A stretch of DNA of 64,000 nt, from NCBI GenBank assembly GCA_947623745.1, contig CANQHN010000010.1, positions 17,576 to 81,575 on the forward strand, in the 5' to 3' direction. Below are positions 7,777 to 16,801 of the stretch, piece by piece (positions within the stretch are counted from its first letter, which is position 1; every line of letters starts with the position of its first letter). The notes under the pieces were generated by a model that had not been told where the DNA came from, did no database searches, and worked only from the letters and a program-made list of their open reading frames with translations. Source of the DNA: an uncultured Oscillospiraceae bacterium. GTDB taxonomy: Bacteria > Bacillota > Clostridia > Oscillospirales > Oscillospiraceae. The position numbers were made by a program, and so were the translations under genes.

Positions 7777-10137
7777 ATGAAAGCTGTTATCATGGCCGGC
7801 GGGGAGGGCACCCGCCTGCGCCCCCTGTCCCTGGGGATGCCCAAGCCCATGGTGCCCCTGTTCGGCCGCCCGGTGATGGAGCACAGCATCGCCCTGCTCC
7901 GGCGGCACGGGATCACCGACATCTGCGTCACCCTGTGCTACATGCCCCAGGCGGTGAAGGACTACTTCGGGGACGGGGCGCGGCTGGGGGTCCATCTGAC
8001 CTACCTGGAGGAGGAGACCCCCCTGGGCACAGCGGGCAGCGTGAAGGCCTGTATGCCCTACCTGGGGCGGGAGGACTTCCTGGTCGTCAGCGGGGACGCG
8101 GTGTGCGACTTCGACCTGACCGCCGCCATAGAGTTCCACCGGGAGCGCCGGGCGGACGCCACCCTGCTCCTCTCCCCCCAGCCCACCCCCCTGGAGTACG
8201 GGCTGGTGCTCACGGATGAGGACAGCCGCATCATCCAGTTCATCGAGAAGCCCGCCTGGGGCCAGGTGGTGACCAACATGGTGAACACCGGCGTCTATCT
8301 CCTCTCCCCCCGGGTCATGGACCAGGTGCCGGAGGGGTGCGCCTTCGACTTTGGCAAGGACCTGTTCCCCAAGCTGCTGCGGGGCGGGGCCGGGCTCTAC
8401 GGCTGCCCCGGCGCGGGCTACTGGTGCGACATGGGGGACTGCCGGGCCTACCTGACCTGCGTGGCCGACGCGCTGAGCGGGAAGTACCACATCGACCTGG
8501 CCCTGCCCCAGCGCACCCCCGGGGTCTGGAGCGCCCAGGACGTGCCGGAGGGGGCCACCGTGGTGCCCCCCTGCTGGATCGGGGAGGGGGCCCGGCTGGA
8601 GCCAGGGTGCCTGATAGGGCCCCACGCGGTGCTGGAGGCCGGGGCTGTGGCCGGCAGGGCCAGCCTGATCCAGCGCTCCGTGCTCCTGCCCGGCGCCCGG
8701 GCGGAGGAGAGGACCACCCTGTACGGGGCCATCCTGTGCCGGGGGGCCGCTGCCCAGCGGCAGGCCGTTTTGAACGAGGGCGCGGTGCTGGGGGAGAACG
8801 CCGTCGCCCAGGAGAACAGCATTTTGCTGGAGGGGGTGCGGCTGTGGCCGGGCCGGGTGGCCCCCAGGGGCGGCCGTCTGGCCCGCTCCATCACCACCCA
8901 GGCCCAGCGGGGGACGGTGCGCTTCGGGGATGGCGGCGTCATCCGCGGGGTGCTGGGGCAGGACATCGGGCCGGAGGCCATGGTGTCCATCGGCAGCGCC
9001 CTGGGCACCGGGGGCCGGGTGGGCCTGGGCCACTGCGGCGGAGCCGGGGCCCGGATGCTGGCCCAGGCCGCGGCCAGCGGGGCCTGCGCCGCCGGGGCCG
9101 GTGTGCTCATCCACGATATGCAGTGTGCCGCCCAGGCCGCCTGGCTGGCCGGCCGGTGCAGGCTGGACGCCTCCCTGTTCGCAGAGCAGGAGGGGGAGCG
9201 GATCTACCTCCACTTCTTCGACCGGGACGGCCTGACCCTGGGCCGGGCCCGGGAGCGAAAGCTGGAGAACGCCCTGCTCCAGGGGGAGTGCCAGCGGGTG
9301 AACGCCGGGCGGATGGGGGAGGCGGAGCACATCCACATCACCCCCAACGACTACGCCGACGACGCAGCCCGGGCCGCCGCGATCCGGAAGGTGCTCCCCC
9401 GCGCCCTCACCGTGGCGGTGCCGGGGGACAGCCCGGCGGAGCGGAGCCTGCGGTGGTGCCTGGAGCGGCTGGGCTGCACCGTCACCGACTGCTGGAAGCG
9501 GGGCATCCCCGCCTTCGGCGCGGAGCACGGCGGGTTCTACCTCACCGCCCAGGACGAGCGGGGGGCCATGCTGGAGCCGGAGCAGCTGCTGACCCTGCTG
9601 TGCCTCATCGAGATGGAGAACGGCTGCGGCAGGGTGGCCGTCCCCGACGGGGCCAGCGCGGCGGTGGACCTGGTGGCCGCGGGGCTGAACGGCCAGGCCC
9701 TGCGGCTGGGCCGGGACGGGGAGCGGGCCCGGGAGCTGTACGCCCGGCTGCCCTGGCTGCGGGACGCGGCCTTCGCCGCCGCGCGCATCTGCTCCCGCAT
9801 GGCCGCCGGCGGGGAGAGCCTGGAGGCCCTGATGGCCAAGACGCCCCGGTTCTCCGCCCGGAAGCGGGAGGTGCCCCTGTCCGCCGACCGGGGCCGGGTG
9901 ATGCAGGAGCTGTCCAAGCAGTACGGCCGGGACGCCGGCGGCGAGGGGGTGCGCATCCGCACGGGCAACGGCTGGGTGTATCTGGTGCCCCTGGCCCGGC
10001 GGCACGCCCTGCGGGTGGTGGCGGAGAGCCCGGACATGGAGCTGGCCGCCGAGCTGTGCGACCTGTACGCCGGCCGCTGTGCCCGCACCGATCGGGAGCT
10101 GTTCCGTCAGGATGCCCAAGAGGAGCGAAAAAATTGA
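7777..10137 (+). CDS. Sugar nucleotidyltransferase fused to left-handed beta-helix and degenerate phosphomannomutase-like domain
   Basis: MKAVIMAGGEGTRLRPLSLGMPKPMVPLFGRPVMEH; hexapeptide-like repeats; C-terminal PMM/PGM-like region without TASHNP. Confidence 0.82.
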   Translation: MKAVIMAGGEGTRLRPLSLGMPKPMVPLFGRPVMEHSIALLRRHGITDICVTLCYMPQAVKDYFGDGARLGVHLTYLEEETPLGTAGSVKACMPYLGREDFLVVSGDAVCDFDLTAAIEFHRERRADATLLLSPQPTPLEYGLVLTDEDSRIIQFIEKPAWGQVVTNMVNTGVYLLSPRVMDQVPEGCAFDFGKDLFPKLLRGGAGLYGCPGAGYWCDMGDCRAYLTCVADALSGKYHIDLALPQRTPGVWSAQDVPEGATVVPPCWIGEGARLEPGCLIGPHAVLEAGAVAGRASLIQRSVLLPGARAEERTTLYGAILCRGAAAQRQAVLNEGAVLGENAVAQENSILLEGVRLWPGRVAPRGGRLARSITTQAQRGTVRFGDGGVIRGVLGQDIGPEAMVSIGSALGTGGRVGLGHCGGAGARMLAQAAASGACAAGAGVLIHDMQCAAQAAWLAGRCRLDASLFAEQEGERIYLHFFDRDGLTLGRARERKLENALLQGECQRVNAGRMGEAEHIHITPNDYADDAARAAAIRKVLPRALTVAVPGDSPAERSLRWCLERLGCTVTDCWKRGIPAFGAEHGGFYLTAQDERGAMLEPEQLLTLLCLIEMENGCGRVAVPDGASAAVDLVAAGLNGQALRLGRDGERARELYARLPWLRDAAFAAARICSRMAAGGESLEALMAKTPRFSARKREVPLSADRGRVMQELSKQYGRDAGGEGVRIRTGNGWVYLVPLARRHALRVVAESPDMELAAELCDLYAGRCARTDRELFRQDAQEERKN

Positions 10138-10471
10138 GGGTGTACTTTGACAGCAGGATGTGGTATCCTTAACTATACCACCCCCGGGGGCCGAGCGCGC
10201 CCCCGCCGGGAAAGGCACGGATTTATGCGCAGACACCGGGCGATGCGGGCCCGGGACGCGCCTAAATATATCCACAGGAGGTCCGCGCATACAGGCGCGG
10301 GACCGCCCTGCGGGCACAAAAGGAGACAGCGCGGCAAAAGGCGAAGGGCCGTTTGCGCTGGCCGGCGAGGCAGGGCCGGACAGCGCAGCCCCCTCCGCCT
10401 GATAGCCCTGCGCCGCCTGGCTCCCATACATAGCAGTTGATTTCCCTGTTATCACATGTAAAGGAGTATTT

Positions 10472-12130
10472 ATGGCAGAAAAACTGAAAATCATCTCTCT
10501 GGGCGGTCTGGATGAGATCGGCAAGAACCTGACGGTCTACGAGTACGGCAATGACATCGTGGTGGTGGACTGCGGCATGGGGTTCCCCGACGACGACATG
10601 TACGGCATCGACGTGGTGATCCCCGATGTGAGCTACCTCATCAAGAACCAGAACAAGATCCGGGGCATCTTCATTACCCACGGCCACGAGGACCACATCG
10701 GGGCGCTGCCCTACGTGCTGCGCTCCGTCAACGCTCCCATCTACGCCACCCGCATGAGCGCGGGGCTGATCCGCCTGAAGCTGGAGGAGCACCACCTGCT
10801 GGACAAGACCAGGATCATCACCTGCGAGGCGGGGGATGTGGTTGCCGCGGGCAGGTTCTCCGTGGAGTTCATCCACGTCAACCACTCCATCGCCGACGCG
10901 GTGGCCTTCGCCATCAAGTGCCCGGTGGGCACCTGCGTCCACACCGGAGACTTCAAGATCGACACCACCCCCATCCAGGGCGGCATGATCGACCTGGCCC
11001 GGCTGGGCCAGCTGGGCAACGAGGGAGTGCTGGCCCTGCTGTGCGACTCCACCAATGTGGAGCGGCCCGGCTACACCCGCTCCGAGCGCAGCGTGGGGGC
11101 CAGCTTTGACGGCCTGTTCCGGGGCTGCACCCAGCGCATCATCGTCACCACCTTCGCCAGCAACGTGGACCGGCTCCAGCAGATCATCGACGTGGCCGCC
11201 CGCTACGGCCGCCGGGTGGCGGTCACCGGGCGGAGCATGGAGAACGCCATGAAGGTGTCCATGGAGCTGGGGTATATGAACGTCCCCGACGGGGTGCTCA
11301 TGGACCTGAACCACATCAAGTCCCTGCCCAAGGACAAGGTGTGCATCATCACCACCGGCAGCCAGGGGGAGGCCATGTCCGCCCTGAGCCGGATGGCCTT
11401 CTCCACCCACCGGCAGGTGGACATCATGCCCGGGGACCGGATCATCATCTCCGCCAGCACCATCCCCGGCAACGAGCACGCCATGGGCAACGTGGTCAAC
11501 GAGCTCTACCGAAAGGGGGCCGAGGTGCTCAACGAGCGGGAGCTGGCCCTGCACGTGTCCGGCCACGCCTGCCAGGAGGAGCTGAAGATCATCCACGCCC
11601 TGGTCAAGCCCAAATTCTTCATCCCCGTCCACGGCGAGCAGCGGATGCTCCAGCTCCACGCCCGGCTGGCCCGGGAGATGGGCATGGACTCCGACCGCAT
11701 CCTCATCAGCGAGATCGGCCGGGTCATTGAGCTCACCGCCAACTCCGCCCGGCTCAACGGCGCCGTCACCGCCGGGCAGGTGTTCGTGGACGGCTACGGC
11801 GTGGGCGACGTGGGCAGTGTGGTGCTCCGGGACCGGCGGCATCTGGCCCAGGACGGCATGATCGTGGTGGTCATGTCCATGTCCGGGGAGGACGGCAGCC
11901 TGGTCTCCGGCCCGGACCTCATCACCCGGGGGTTCGTGTACGTGAAGGAGTCCGAGGGGCTGATGGATGAGCTGCGCCAGGTGGCCCTGGAGGCCATCGA
12001 CTCGGTGGAGACCCGCTACGCCACCGACTGGTCGGCCATCAAGGGCGAGGTCAAGGCTGACCTGTCCGCCTACCTCTACAAAAAGACCAAGCGCTCCCCC
12101 ATGATCCTGCCTGTCATCATGGAGGTGTGA
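10472..12130 (+). CDS. rnj: Ribonuclease J
   Basis: MAEKLKIISLGGLDEIGKNLTVYEYGNDIVVVDCGMGFP, FITHGHEDHIGALPYVL, PVHGEQRMLQLHARLA. Confidence 0.95.
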   Translation: MAEKLKIISLGGLDEIGKNLTVYEYGNDIVVVDCGMGFPDDDMYGIDVVIPDVSYLIKNQNKIRGIFITHGHEDHIGALPYVLRSVNAPIYATRMSAGLIRLKLEEHHLLDKTRIITCEAGDVVAAGRFSVEFIHVNHSIADAVAFAIKCPVGTCVHTGDFKIDTTPIQGGMIDLARLGQLGNEGVLALLCDSTNVERPGYTRSERSVGASFDGLFRGCTQRIIVTTFASNVDRLQQIIDVAARYGRRVAVTGRSMENAMKVSMELGYMNVPDGVLMDLNHIKSLPKDKVCIITTGSQGEAMSALSRMAFSTHRQVDIMPGDRIIISASTIPGNEHAMGNVVNELYRKGAEVLNERELALHVSGHACQEELKIIHALVKPKFFIPVHGEQRMLQLHARLAREMGMDSDRILISEIGRVIELTANSARLNGAVTAGQVFVDGYGVGDVGSVVLRDRRHLAQDGMIVVVMSMSGEDGSLVSGPDLITRGFVYVKESEGLMDELRQVALEAIDSVETRYATDWSAIKGEVKADLSAYLYKKTKRSPMILPVIMEV

Positions 12131-12135
12131 ATGAT

Positions 12136-12170
12136 CGTCTCCCGCCCCCGCCGGGGGCGGGAGACGATTC
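12136..12170 (+). terminator. Hairpin downstream of rnj, possible terminator
   Basis: gtctcccgccccc gcc gggggcgggagac; no strong T-tract. Confidence 0.45.
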
Positions 12171-12305
12171 GCATTTCGCCCCGCCGCCGCGGGCCGGGCG
12201 CTTTTCCGGGGGAGCGCCCGGTGGACATTTGGCAGACTTTTGGGCGGGCGGCGGGCCCGGAATCGAGCGTTTTGCAAGAAAAATGCGCCAGTTGGCAAAA
12301 AGCGA

Positions 12306-12334
12306 TTGACAAATTCGGAGCGGTGCGGTAACAT
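12306..12334 (+). promoter_or_regulatory. Putative sigma-A promoter for the ilv operon
   Basis: TTGACA-N17-TAACAT upstream of the T-box leader. Confidence 0.6.
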
Positions 12335-12369
12335 AAATCATACTTATAAAGGGGATTGTCCCCTGTGAA

Positions 12370-12623
12370 CTGAGCGATGATTGGACAAGTAGGCAGGTCG
12401 CCGACGTACAGAGAGGGAGCGGGTGCTGCAAGCTCCTCCGAAGCGGCCAGGGCTGAACATCACCCATGAGCTGTCCCGCTGAACCGGCCAGGGCCCAAGT
12501 AGGCAGGAACGGTCCCCCCGCCGTTACCGGGGCTGAAAGCGCGCGGGCGGCCTGCCCGCGAATTTAGGTGGTACCACGGAGCAGCGGCTTCGTCCTAGAG
12601 ACAGGACGAGGCCTTTATTTTTA
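12370..12623 (+). promoter_or_regulatory. T-box leader (tRNA-sensing riboswitch) of the ilv operon, probable Ile (AUC) specifier
   Basis: AATTTAGGTGGTACCACGG antiterminator bulge sequence, AGAGAG-like element, GAAC-ATC-ACC specifier context (ATC at 12459-12461), terminator tcgtcct-agagac-aggacga + T-rich. Confidence 0.9.
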
Positions 12624-12659
12624 CTCCCCGGAGCGGGAAATACCAATGGAGGGAATACC

Positions 12660-14288
12660 ATGACAGGAGCACAGGCCCTGATCCAAAGCCTGCTGTGCGA
12701 GCAGGTGGACCACATCTTCGGCTACGCCGGGGCGACGATATGCCCGGCGGTGGACGCGCTGAAGGAGCACCCGGAGATCGGCTACACCCTGGTGCGCACC
12801 GAGCAGAATGCCGGCCACATGGCCTCGGGCTACGCCCGCATCTCCGGCAAGGTGGGGGTGTGCATGGTGACCAGCGGCCCGGGGGCCACCAACCTCATCA
12901 CCGGCATCGCCACCGCCTTCATGGACTCCATCCCCATGGTGGCCATCACCGGCCAGGTGCCCAGCCACCTGCTGGGCCGGGATATCTTCCAGGAGGTGGA
13001 CATCACTGGCGCTGTGGCCCCCTTCTCCAAGCACAGCTACCTGGTCAAGGACGCCAACGACATCCCCCGCGTCGTGAAGGAGTCCTTCCACATCGCCGCC
13101 ACCGGGCGGCCCGGGCCGGTGCTCATCGACGTGCCCATCGACGTGCAAAACCAGGAGCTCAAGCGCTTTGAGTACCCGGAGACGGTGAACATCCGGGGCT
13201 ACAAGCCCAGCGTGAAGGGCAACGAGCTGCAGATCAAGCGGGTCATCGAGGCCATCTCCAACGCCAAACAGCCCCTCATCTGCGCCGGCGGCGGCGTGTG
13301 GCTGGCCGGGGCCCAGGCGGAGCTGCTGGAGCTGGCCGAGCGGTGCGCCATCCCCGTGGTCAAGACCATGATGGGCATCTCCCTCATGCCCACCGACCAC
13401 CCCCTGAACATGGGCATGATCGGCGCCCACGGCAACGCCTGCGCCAACAAGGCCCTGGTCAAGTCCGACCTGCTCATCATGGTGGGCGCCCGGGCGGCCG
13501 ACCGCGCCATCATCAACCCTGCCGAGATCCAGCGCCGGATGCCCATGATCCACATCGACGTGGACCCGGCGGAGATCGGCAAGAACATGCAGGCCCAGAT
13601 CCCCCTGGTGGGCAACGTGAAGGTCATCCTGCGCCAGATGCTGGACAAGGACCCGCCGGTGGCCGACTCCGCCGAGTGGCTGGACTTTTTGGGGGACTAC
13701 CGCCGGGCCGAGCTGAACCGCCAGTTCCCCCGCCGGGAGGGCTATGTATTCCCCGGCACCGTCCTGCGCAGGCTGGGCCGGAAGCTGGACGAGGACGCCA
13801 TCGTCAGCGTGGACGTGGGCCAGAACCAGATCTTCACCTGCAAATACCTGCCTCAGAAGCACGGACGCCTGCTCACCAGCGGCGGCCTGGGCACCATGGG
13901 ATACGCCCTGCCCGCCGCCATTGGCGCCAAGGTGGCCGCCCCGGACAAGCAGAACATCGTGGTCTGCGGCGACGGGTCCTTCCAGATGGACATGAACGAG
14001 CTGGCCGCTGTGAGGCACGCCGGCATGGACATCAAGATCGTGCTGTTCCGCAACCGGGTGCTGGGCCTGGTCAACCAGATCCAGCGCGCCGCCCCCTACC
14101 ACGGCCCCTTCGGGGTGGACCTGGACGGCTCCCCCGACTTCGCCGCCATCGCCGCCGCCTACGGCATCCCCAGCCTGACGGCCGACGACGAGGACAGCCT
14201 GGACGGTGTGCTGGACCAGTTCCTGGCGCATGAGGGCAGCTGCCTGCTCATCTGCGAGGTACATCCCGACGTGAACACCACGGATTAA
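12660..14288 (+). CDS. ilvB: Acetolactate synthase large-subunit paralog (first copy, divergent active site)
   Basis: TPP enzyme: RTEQNAGHMASGYARISGKVG, GDGSFQMDMNELAA; lacks the usual GMVRQWQ (has LGLVNQIQ). Confidence 0.88.
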   Translation: MTGAQALIQSLLCEQVDHIFGYAGATICPAVDALKEHPEIGYTLVRTEQNAGHMASGYARISGKVGVCMVTSGPGATNLITGIATAFMDSIPMVAITGQVPSHLLGRDIFQEVDITGAVAPFSKHSYLVKDANDIPRVVKESFHIAATGRPGPVLIDVPIDVQNQELKRFEYPETVNIRGYKPSVKGNELQIKRVIEAISNAKQPLICAGGGVWLAGAQAELLELAERCAIPVVKTMMGISLMPTDHPLNMGMIGAHGNACANKALVKSDLLIMVGARAADRAIINPAEIQRRMPMIHIDVDPAEIGKNMQAQIPLVGNVKVILRQMLDKDPPVADSAEWLDFLGDYRRAELNRQFPRREGYVFPGTVLRRLGRKLDEDAIVSVDVGQNQIFTCKYLPQKHGRLLTSGGLGTMGYALPAAIGAKVAAPDKQNIVVCGDGSFQMDMNELAAVRHAGMDIKIVLFRNRVLGLVNQIQRAAPYHGPFGVDLDGSPDFAAIAAAYGIPSLTADDEDSLDGVLDQFLAHEGSCLLICEVHPDVNTTD

Positions 14289-14300
14289 GGAGGGGGAGAG

Positions 14301-14786
14301 ATGAAACAGACCATTTCCGTCCTGGTGGAGAACCGGGCCGGCGTGCTCAACCGCATCACCAACCTGTTCTCTCGCCGGGCCTTCAACATCGAGTCCCTGG
14401 CCGTGGGCACCACCGACGACCCCACCATCTCCCGCATCACCATCATCGTGGACAGCGGCAACAGCGTGGTGGAGCAGGTGGAGAAGCAGCTCAACAAGCT
14501 GGTGGATGTCATCAAGGTCCGCACCCTGGACGAGAACAGCCTGATCGGCCGGGAGCTGGTGCTCATCAAGGTCAACGCCACCCCCAAGACCCGGCAGGAC
14601 ATCATGACCATCTGCGAGCTGATGGGGGCCAGGGTGGCCGATATCTCCCCCACCTCCCTCACCCTGGAGCTGTCCGACACCCCCGACCGCATCGAGGTGT
14701 TCGAGGACATGCTGCGCCCCTTCTCCATCAAGGCCCTGGCGAGGACGGGCGTCATTGCCCTGCAAAAGGGGAGCGGAAATATTTAA
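14301..14786 (+). CDS. ilvN: Acetolactate synthase small subunit (first copy)
   Basis: KQTISVLVENRAGVLNRITNLFSRRAFNIESLAVGTTDDPTISRITI: ACT domain. Confidence 0.92.
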   Translation: MKQTISVLVENRAGVLNRITNLFSRRAFNIESLAVGTTDDPTISRITIIVDSGNSVVEQVEKQLNKLVDVIKVRTLDENSLIGRELVLIKVNATPKTRQDIMTICELMGARVADISPTSLTLELSDTPDRIEVFEDMLRPFSIKALARTGVIALQKGSGNI

Positions 14787-15084
14787 TCAAACAAGTGGCG
14801 GAGCCACTTGTTTGAAAAGACTGCGGCCCGCGGCAGCGCGCGTCGTCGCAAGCTCTATATCCTTCGCTTCCGCCTGCGGCGAAAGCTCACTCATTACGCT
14901 GCTCCTCCTTTCCCAGCCGAACCCGCTGCGCTGGGCTTCGGCCGGGACCCATTTCGCTCGCACGTTTGCGGGCCGAGAGGTATTTTTCCCGACGTGCGCG
15001 CCACCGGGAAAAATAAATGAAAATTCTTCGCGCCTGCGGGCGCGAACTCTGCGAGGCTTTGCCCAGAAACTGGAGTTGAAAACA
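14787..15084. repeat. Hairpin-dense intergenic element between ilvN(1) and ilvB(2), candidate dispersed repeat/MITE-like element
   Basis: 13-bp perfect stem tcaaacaagtggc-gga-gccacttgtttga directly after the ilvN stop; 11-bp perfect arms tatttttcccg-N13-cgggaaaaata at 14981-15015; cgcgcc-tgcg-ggcgcg; composition differs from flanking genes. Confidence 0.5.
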
Positions 15085-16788
15085 ATGAAGATTCGAGCAA
15101 CCCAGGCCATCATGGAGTGCCTGCTGGAGCAGGAGGTGGACACCGTTTTCGGCTATCCCGGCGGTTCCATCCTGAACGTCTATGATGAGCTGTACAACTA
15201 CCGGGACAAGATCACCCACATCCTGACCGCCCACGAGCAGGGGGCGGCCCACGCCGCCGACGGCTACGCCCGGTCCACCGGCAAGGTGGGGGTGTGCTTC
15301 GCCACCAGCGGCCCCGGGGCCACCAACCTGACCACCGGCATCGCTACCGCCTACATGGACTCCTCCCCCGTGGTCTTTCTGACCTGCAACGTGGCCGAGC
15401 CCTATCTGGGCAAGGACTCCTTCCAGGAGGTGGACATCACCGGCATCGCCATGCCCATCACCAAGGCCACCTACCTGGTGCGGGACGCCCAGACCATCCC
15501 CGACGTGATGCGGGAGGCCTTCGCCGTGGCCGCCACCGGCCGGCCGGGCCCCGTTCTGATCGACTTCCTGAAAAACGTCACCGCCCCCAGCGTGGAGATC
15601 GACTACGAGTTCGTCCCCTGGACCCAGAACCGCCGCCTGGGCAGCATCAAGGCCCTGGCCGACGCCCACGAGCTCAAGGCCCCCGAGCCCAATTCCGACG
15701 ACATCGACATCCTGGCCGACATGATCGCCCAGTCGGAGAAGCCCCTGCTCATCTGCGGCGGCGGCGTGGTCCGCGCCCGGGCGGACAAGGAGTTCCGGGA
15801 GCTGGCCGAGAAGCTGGACGCCCCGGTGGCCATCACCGTCATGGGCGGCGGCGGGTTCCCCGGCGGACACCCCCTCACCGCCGGCATGATCGGGATGCAC
15901 GGCTCCCAGGCCAGCAATGTGGCCTGCAACGAGTGTGACCTGCTCATCGCCGTGGGCTGCCGGTTCTCCGACCGGGTGGCCCTCCAGCCCGAGACTTTCG
16001 CCAGCCAGGCCAAGATCGTCCAGATCGACATCGACCGCTCCGAGATCGACAAGAACGTGCTCACCGACCACCACATCGTGGGCAACGCCAAGCGGGTGCT
16101 GGAGCTGCTCAACCAGCGGCTGGGCCAGTACAGCCACCCGGAGTGGAAGGAGCACATCCTGCCCCTGCGCCAGCCCTCCATCCCCCGGGTCAGCGAGCAG
16201 CTCACCCCCAAGCAGGTGCTGGAGACCATCCGCCGCCTGGCCCCCCAGGACACCATCGTGGCCACCGACGTGGGCCAGCACCAGATGTGGTCCATCCAGC
16301 ATTTCCACTTCGACTACCCCGGTCAGCTTCTGACCTCCGGCGGCTTCGGCACCATGGGCTTCGGCCTGGGCGCCGCCATCGGGGCCAAGATGGGCAACCC
16401 GGACAAGGTGGTGGTCCACACCACCGGCGACGGCTGCTTCCGCATGAACTGCAACGAGCTGGCCACCGTGGAGCACTATAAGCTGCCCATCATCACCGTG
16501 GTGTTCAACAACGGCACCCTGGGCATGGTCCGCCAGTGGCAGCACCTGATCTATCACGAGCGCTACTCCGAGACCACCCTGGACCGGGGCCCCGACTTCG
16601 TCAAGCTGGCCGAGGCTTACGGCCTCAAGGGCTTCCGGGTGACCACCCAGGCGGAGATGGAGAAGGCCTTCCGGGAGGCACTCTCCGCCGGCTGTGGCTG
16701 CGTCATCGACTGTATGCTGGATATGGACGAGATGGTCCGGCCCATGGTGGCCGGCGGCGCCCACATCACCGACTTCCTGCTGCACTAA
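15085..16788 (+). CDS. ilvB: Acetolactate synthase large subunit (second copy, canonical)
   Basis: MKIRATQAIMECLLEQEVDTVFGYPGGSILNVYDELY; NNGTLGMVRQWQ; start placed at 15085, the long N-terminal extension in the ORF list rejected. Confidence 0.93.
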   Translation: MKIRATQAIMECLLEQEVDTVFGYPGGSILNVYDELYNYRDKITHILTAHEQGAAHAADGYARSTGKVGVCFATSGPGATNLTTGIATAYMDSSPVVFLTCNVAEPYLGKDSFQEVDITGIAMPITKATYLVRDAQTIPDVMREAFAVAATGRPGPVLIDFLKNVTAPSVEIDYEFVPWTQNRRLGSIKALADAHELKAPEPNSDDIDILADMIAQSEKPLLICGGGVVRARADKEFRELAEKLDAPVAITVMGGGGFPGGHPLTAGMIGMHGSQASNVACNECDLLIAVGCRFSDRVALQPETFASQAKIVQIDIDRSEIDKNVLTDHHIVGNAKRVLELLNQRLGQYSHPEWKEHILPLRQPSIPRVSEQLTPKQVLETIRRLAPQDTIVATDVGQHQMWSIQHFHFDYPGQLLTSGGFGTMGFGLGAAIGAKMGNPDKVVVHTTGDGCFRMNCNELATVEHYKLPIITVVFNNGTLGMVRQWQHLIYHERYSETTLDRGPDFVKLAEAYGLKGFRVTTQAEMEKAFREALSAGCGCVIDCMLDMDEMVRPMVAGGAHITDFLLH

Positions 16789-16801
16789 GGGGGTGGACGG
16801 C

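Noticed and set aside
10340-10400. Resemblance of ggcgaggcagggccggacagcgcag to bacterial SRP RNA
   Set aside because: The conserved GGAAG tetraloop/asymmetric-loop pattern is missing; similarity is limited to a GC-rich short string.
7678-10524. 948-aa minus-strand ORF opposite the nucleotidyltransferase gene
   Set aside because: Same GC-bias artefact (P/G/A/H/Q-rich, no recognisable domain); the opposing CDS is clearly real.
10262-12334. 690-aa minus-strand ORF opposite rnj
   Set aside because: Antisense artefact with V/D/H/G-rich composition; no start or SD support.
14787-14815. 13-bp hairpin after ilvN1 as an ordinary intrinsic terminator
   Set aside because: It is followed by aaaaga rather than a T-tract, and the operon continues in the same direction.
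14755-15084. N-terminal 110-aa extension of the second IlvB in the supplied ORF
   Set aside because: Starts inside ilvN1, translates the hairpin-rich intergenic element, and canonical IlvB begins at MKIRATQAIMECL; kept only as part of the element finding.
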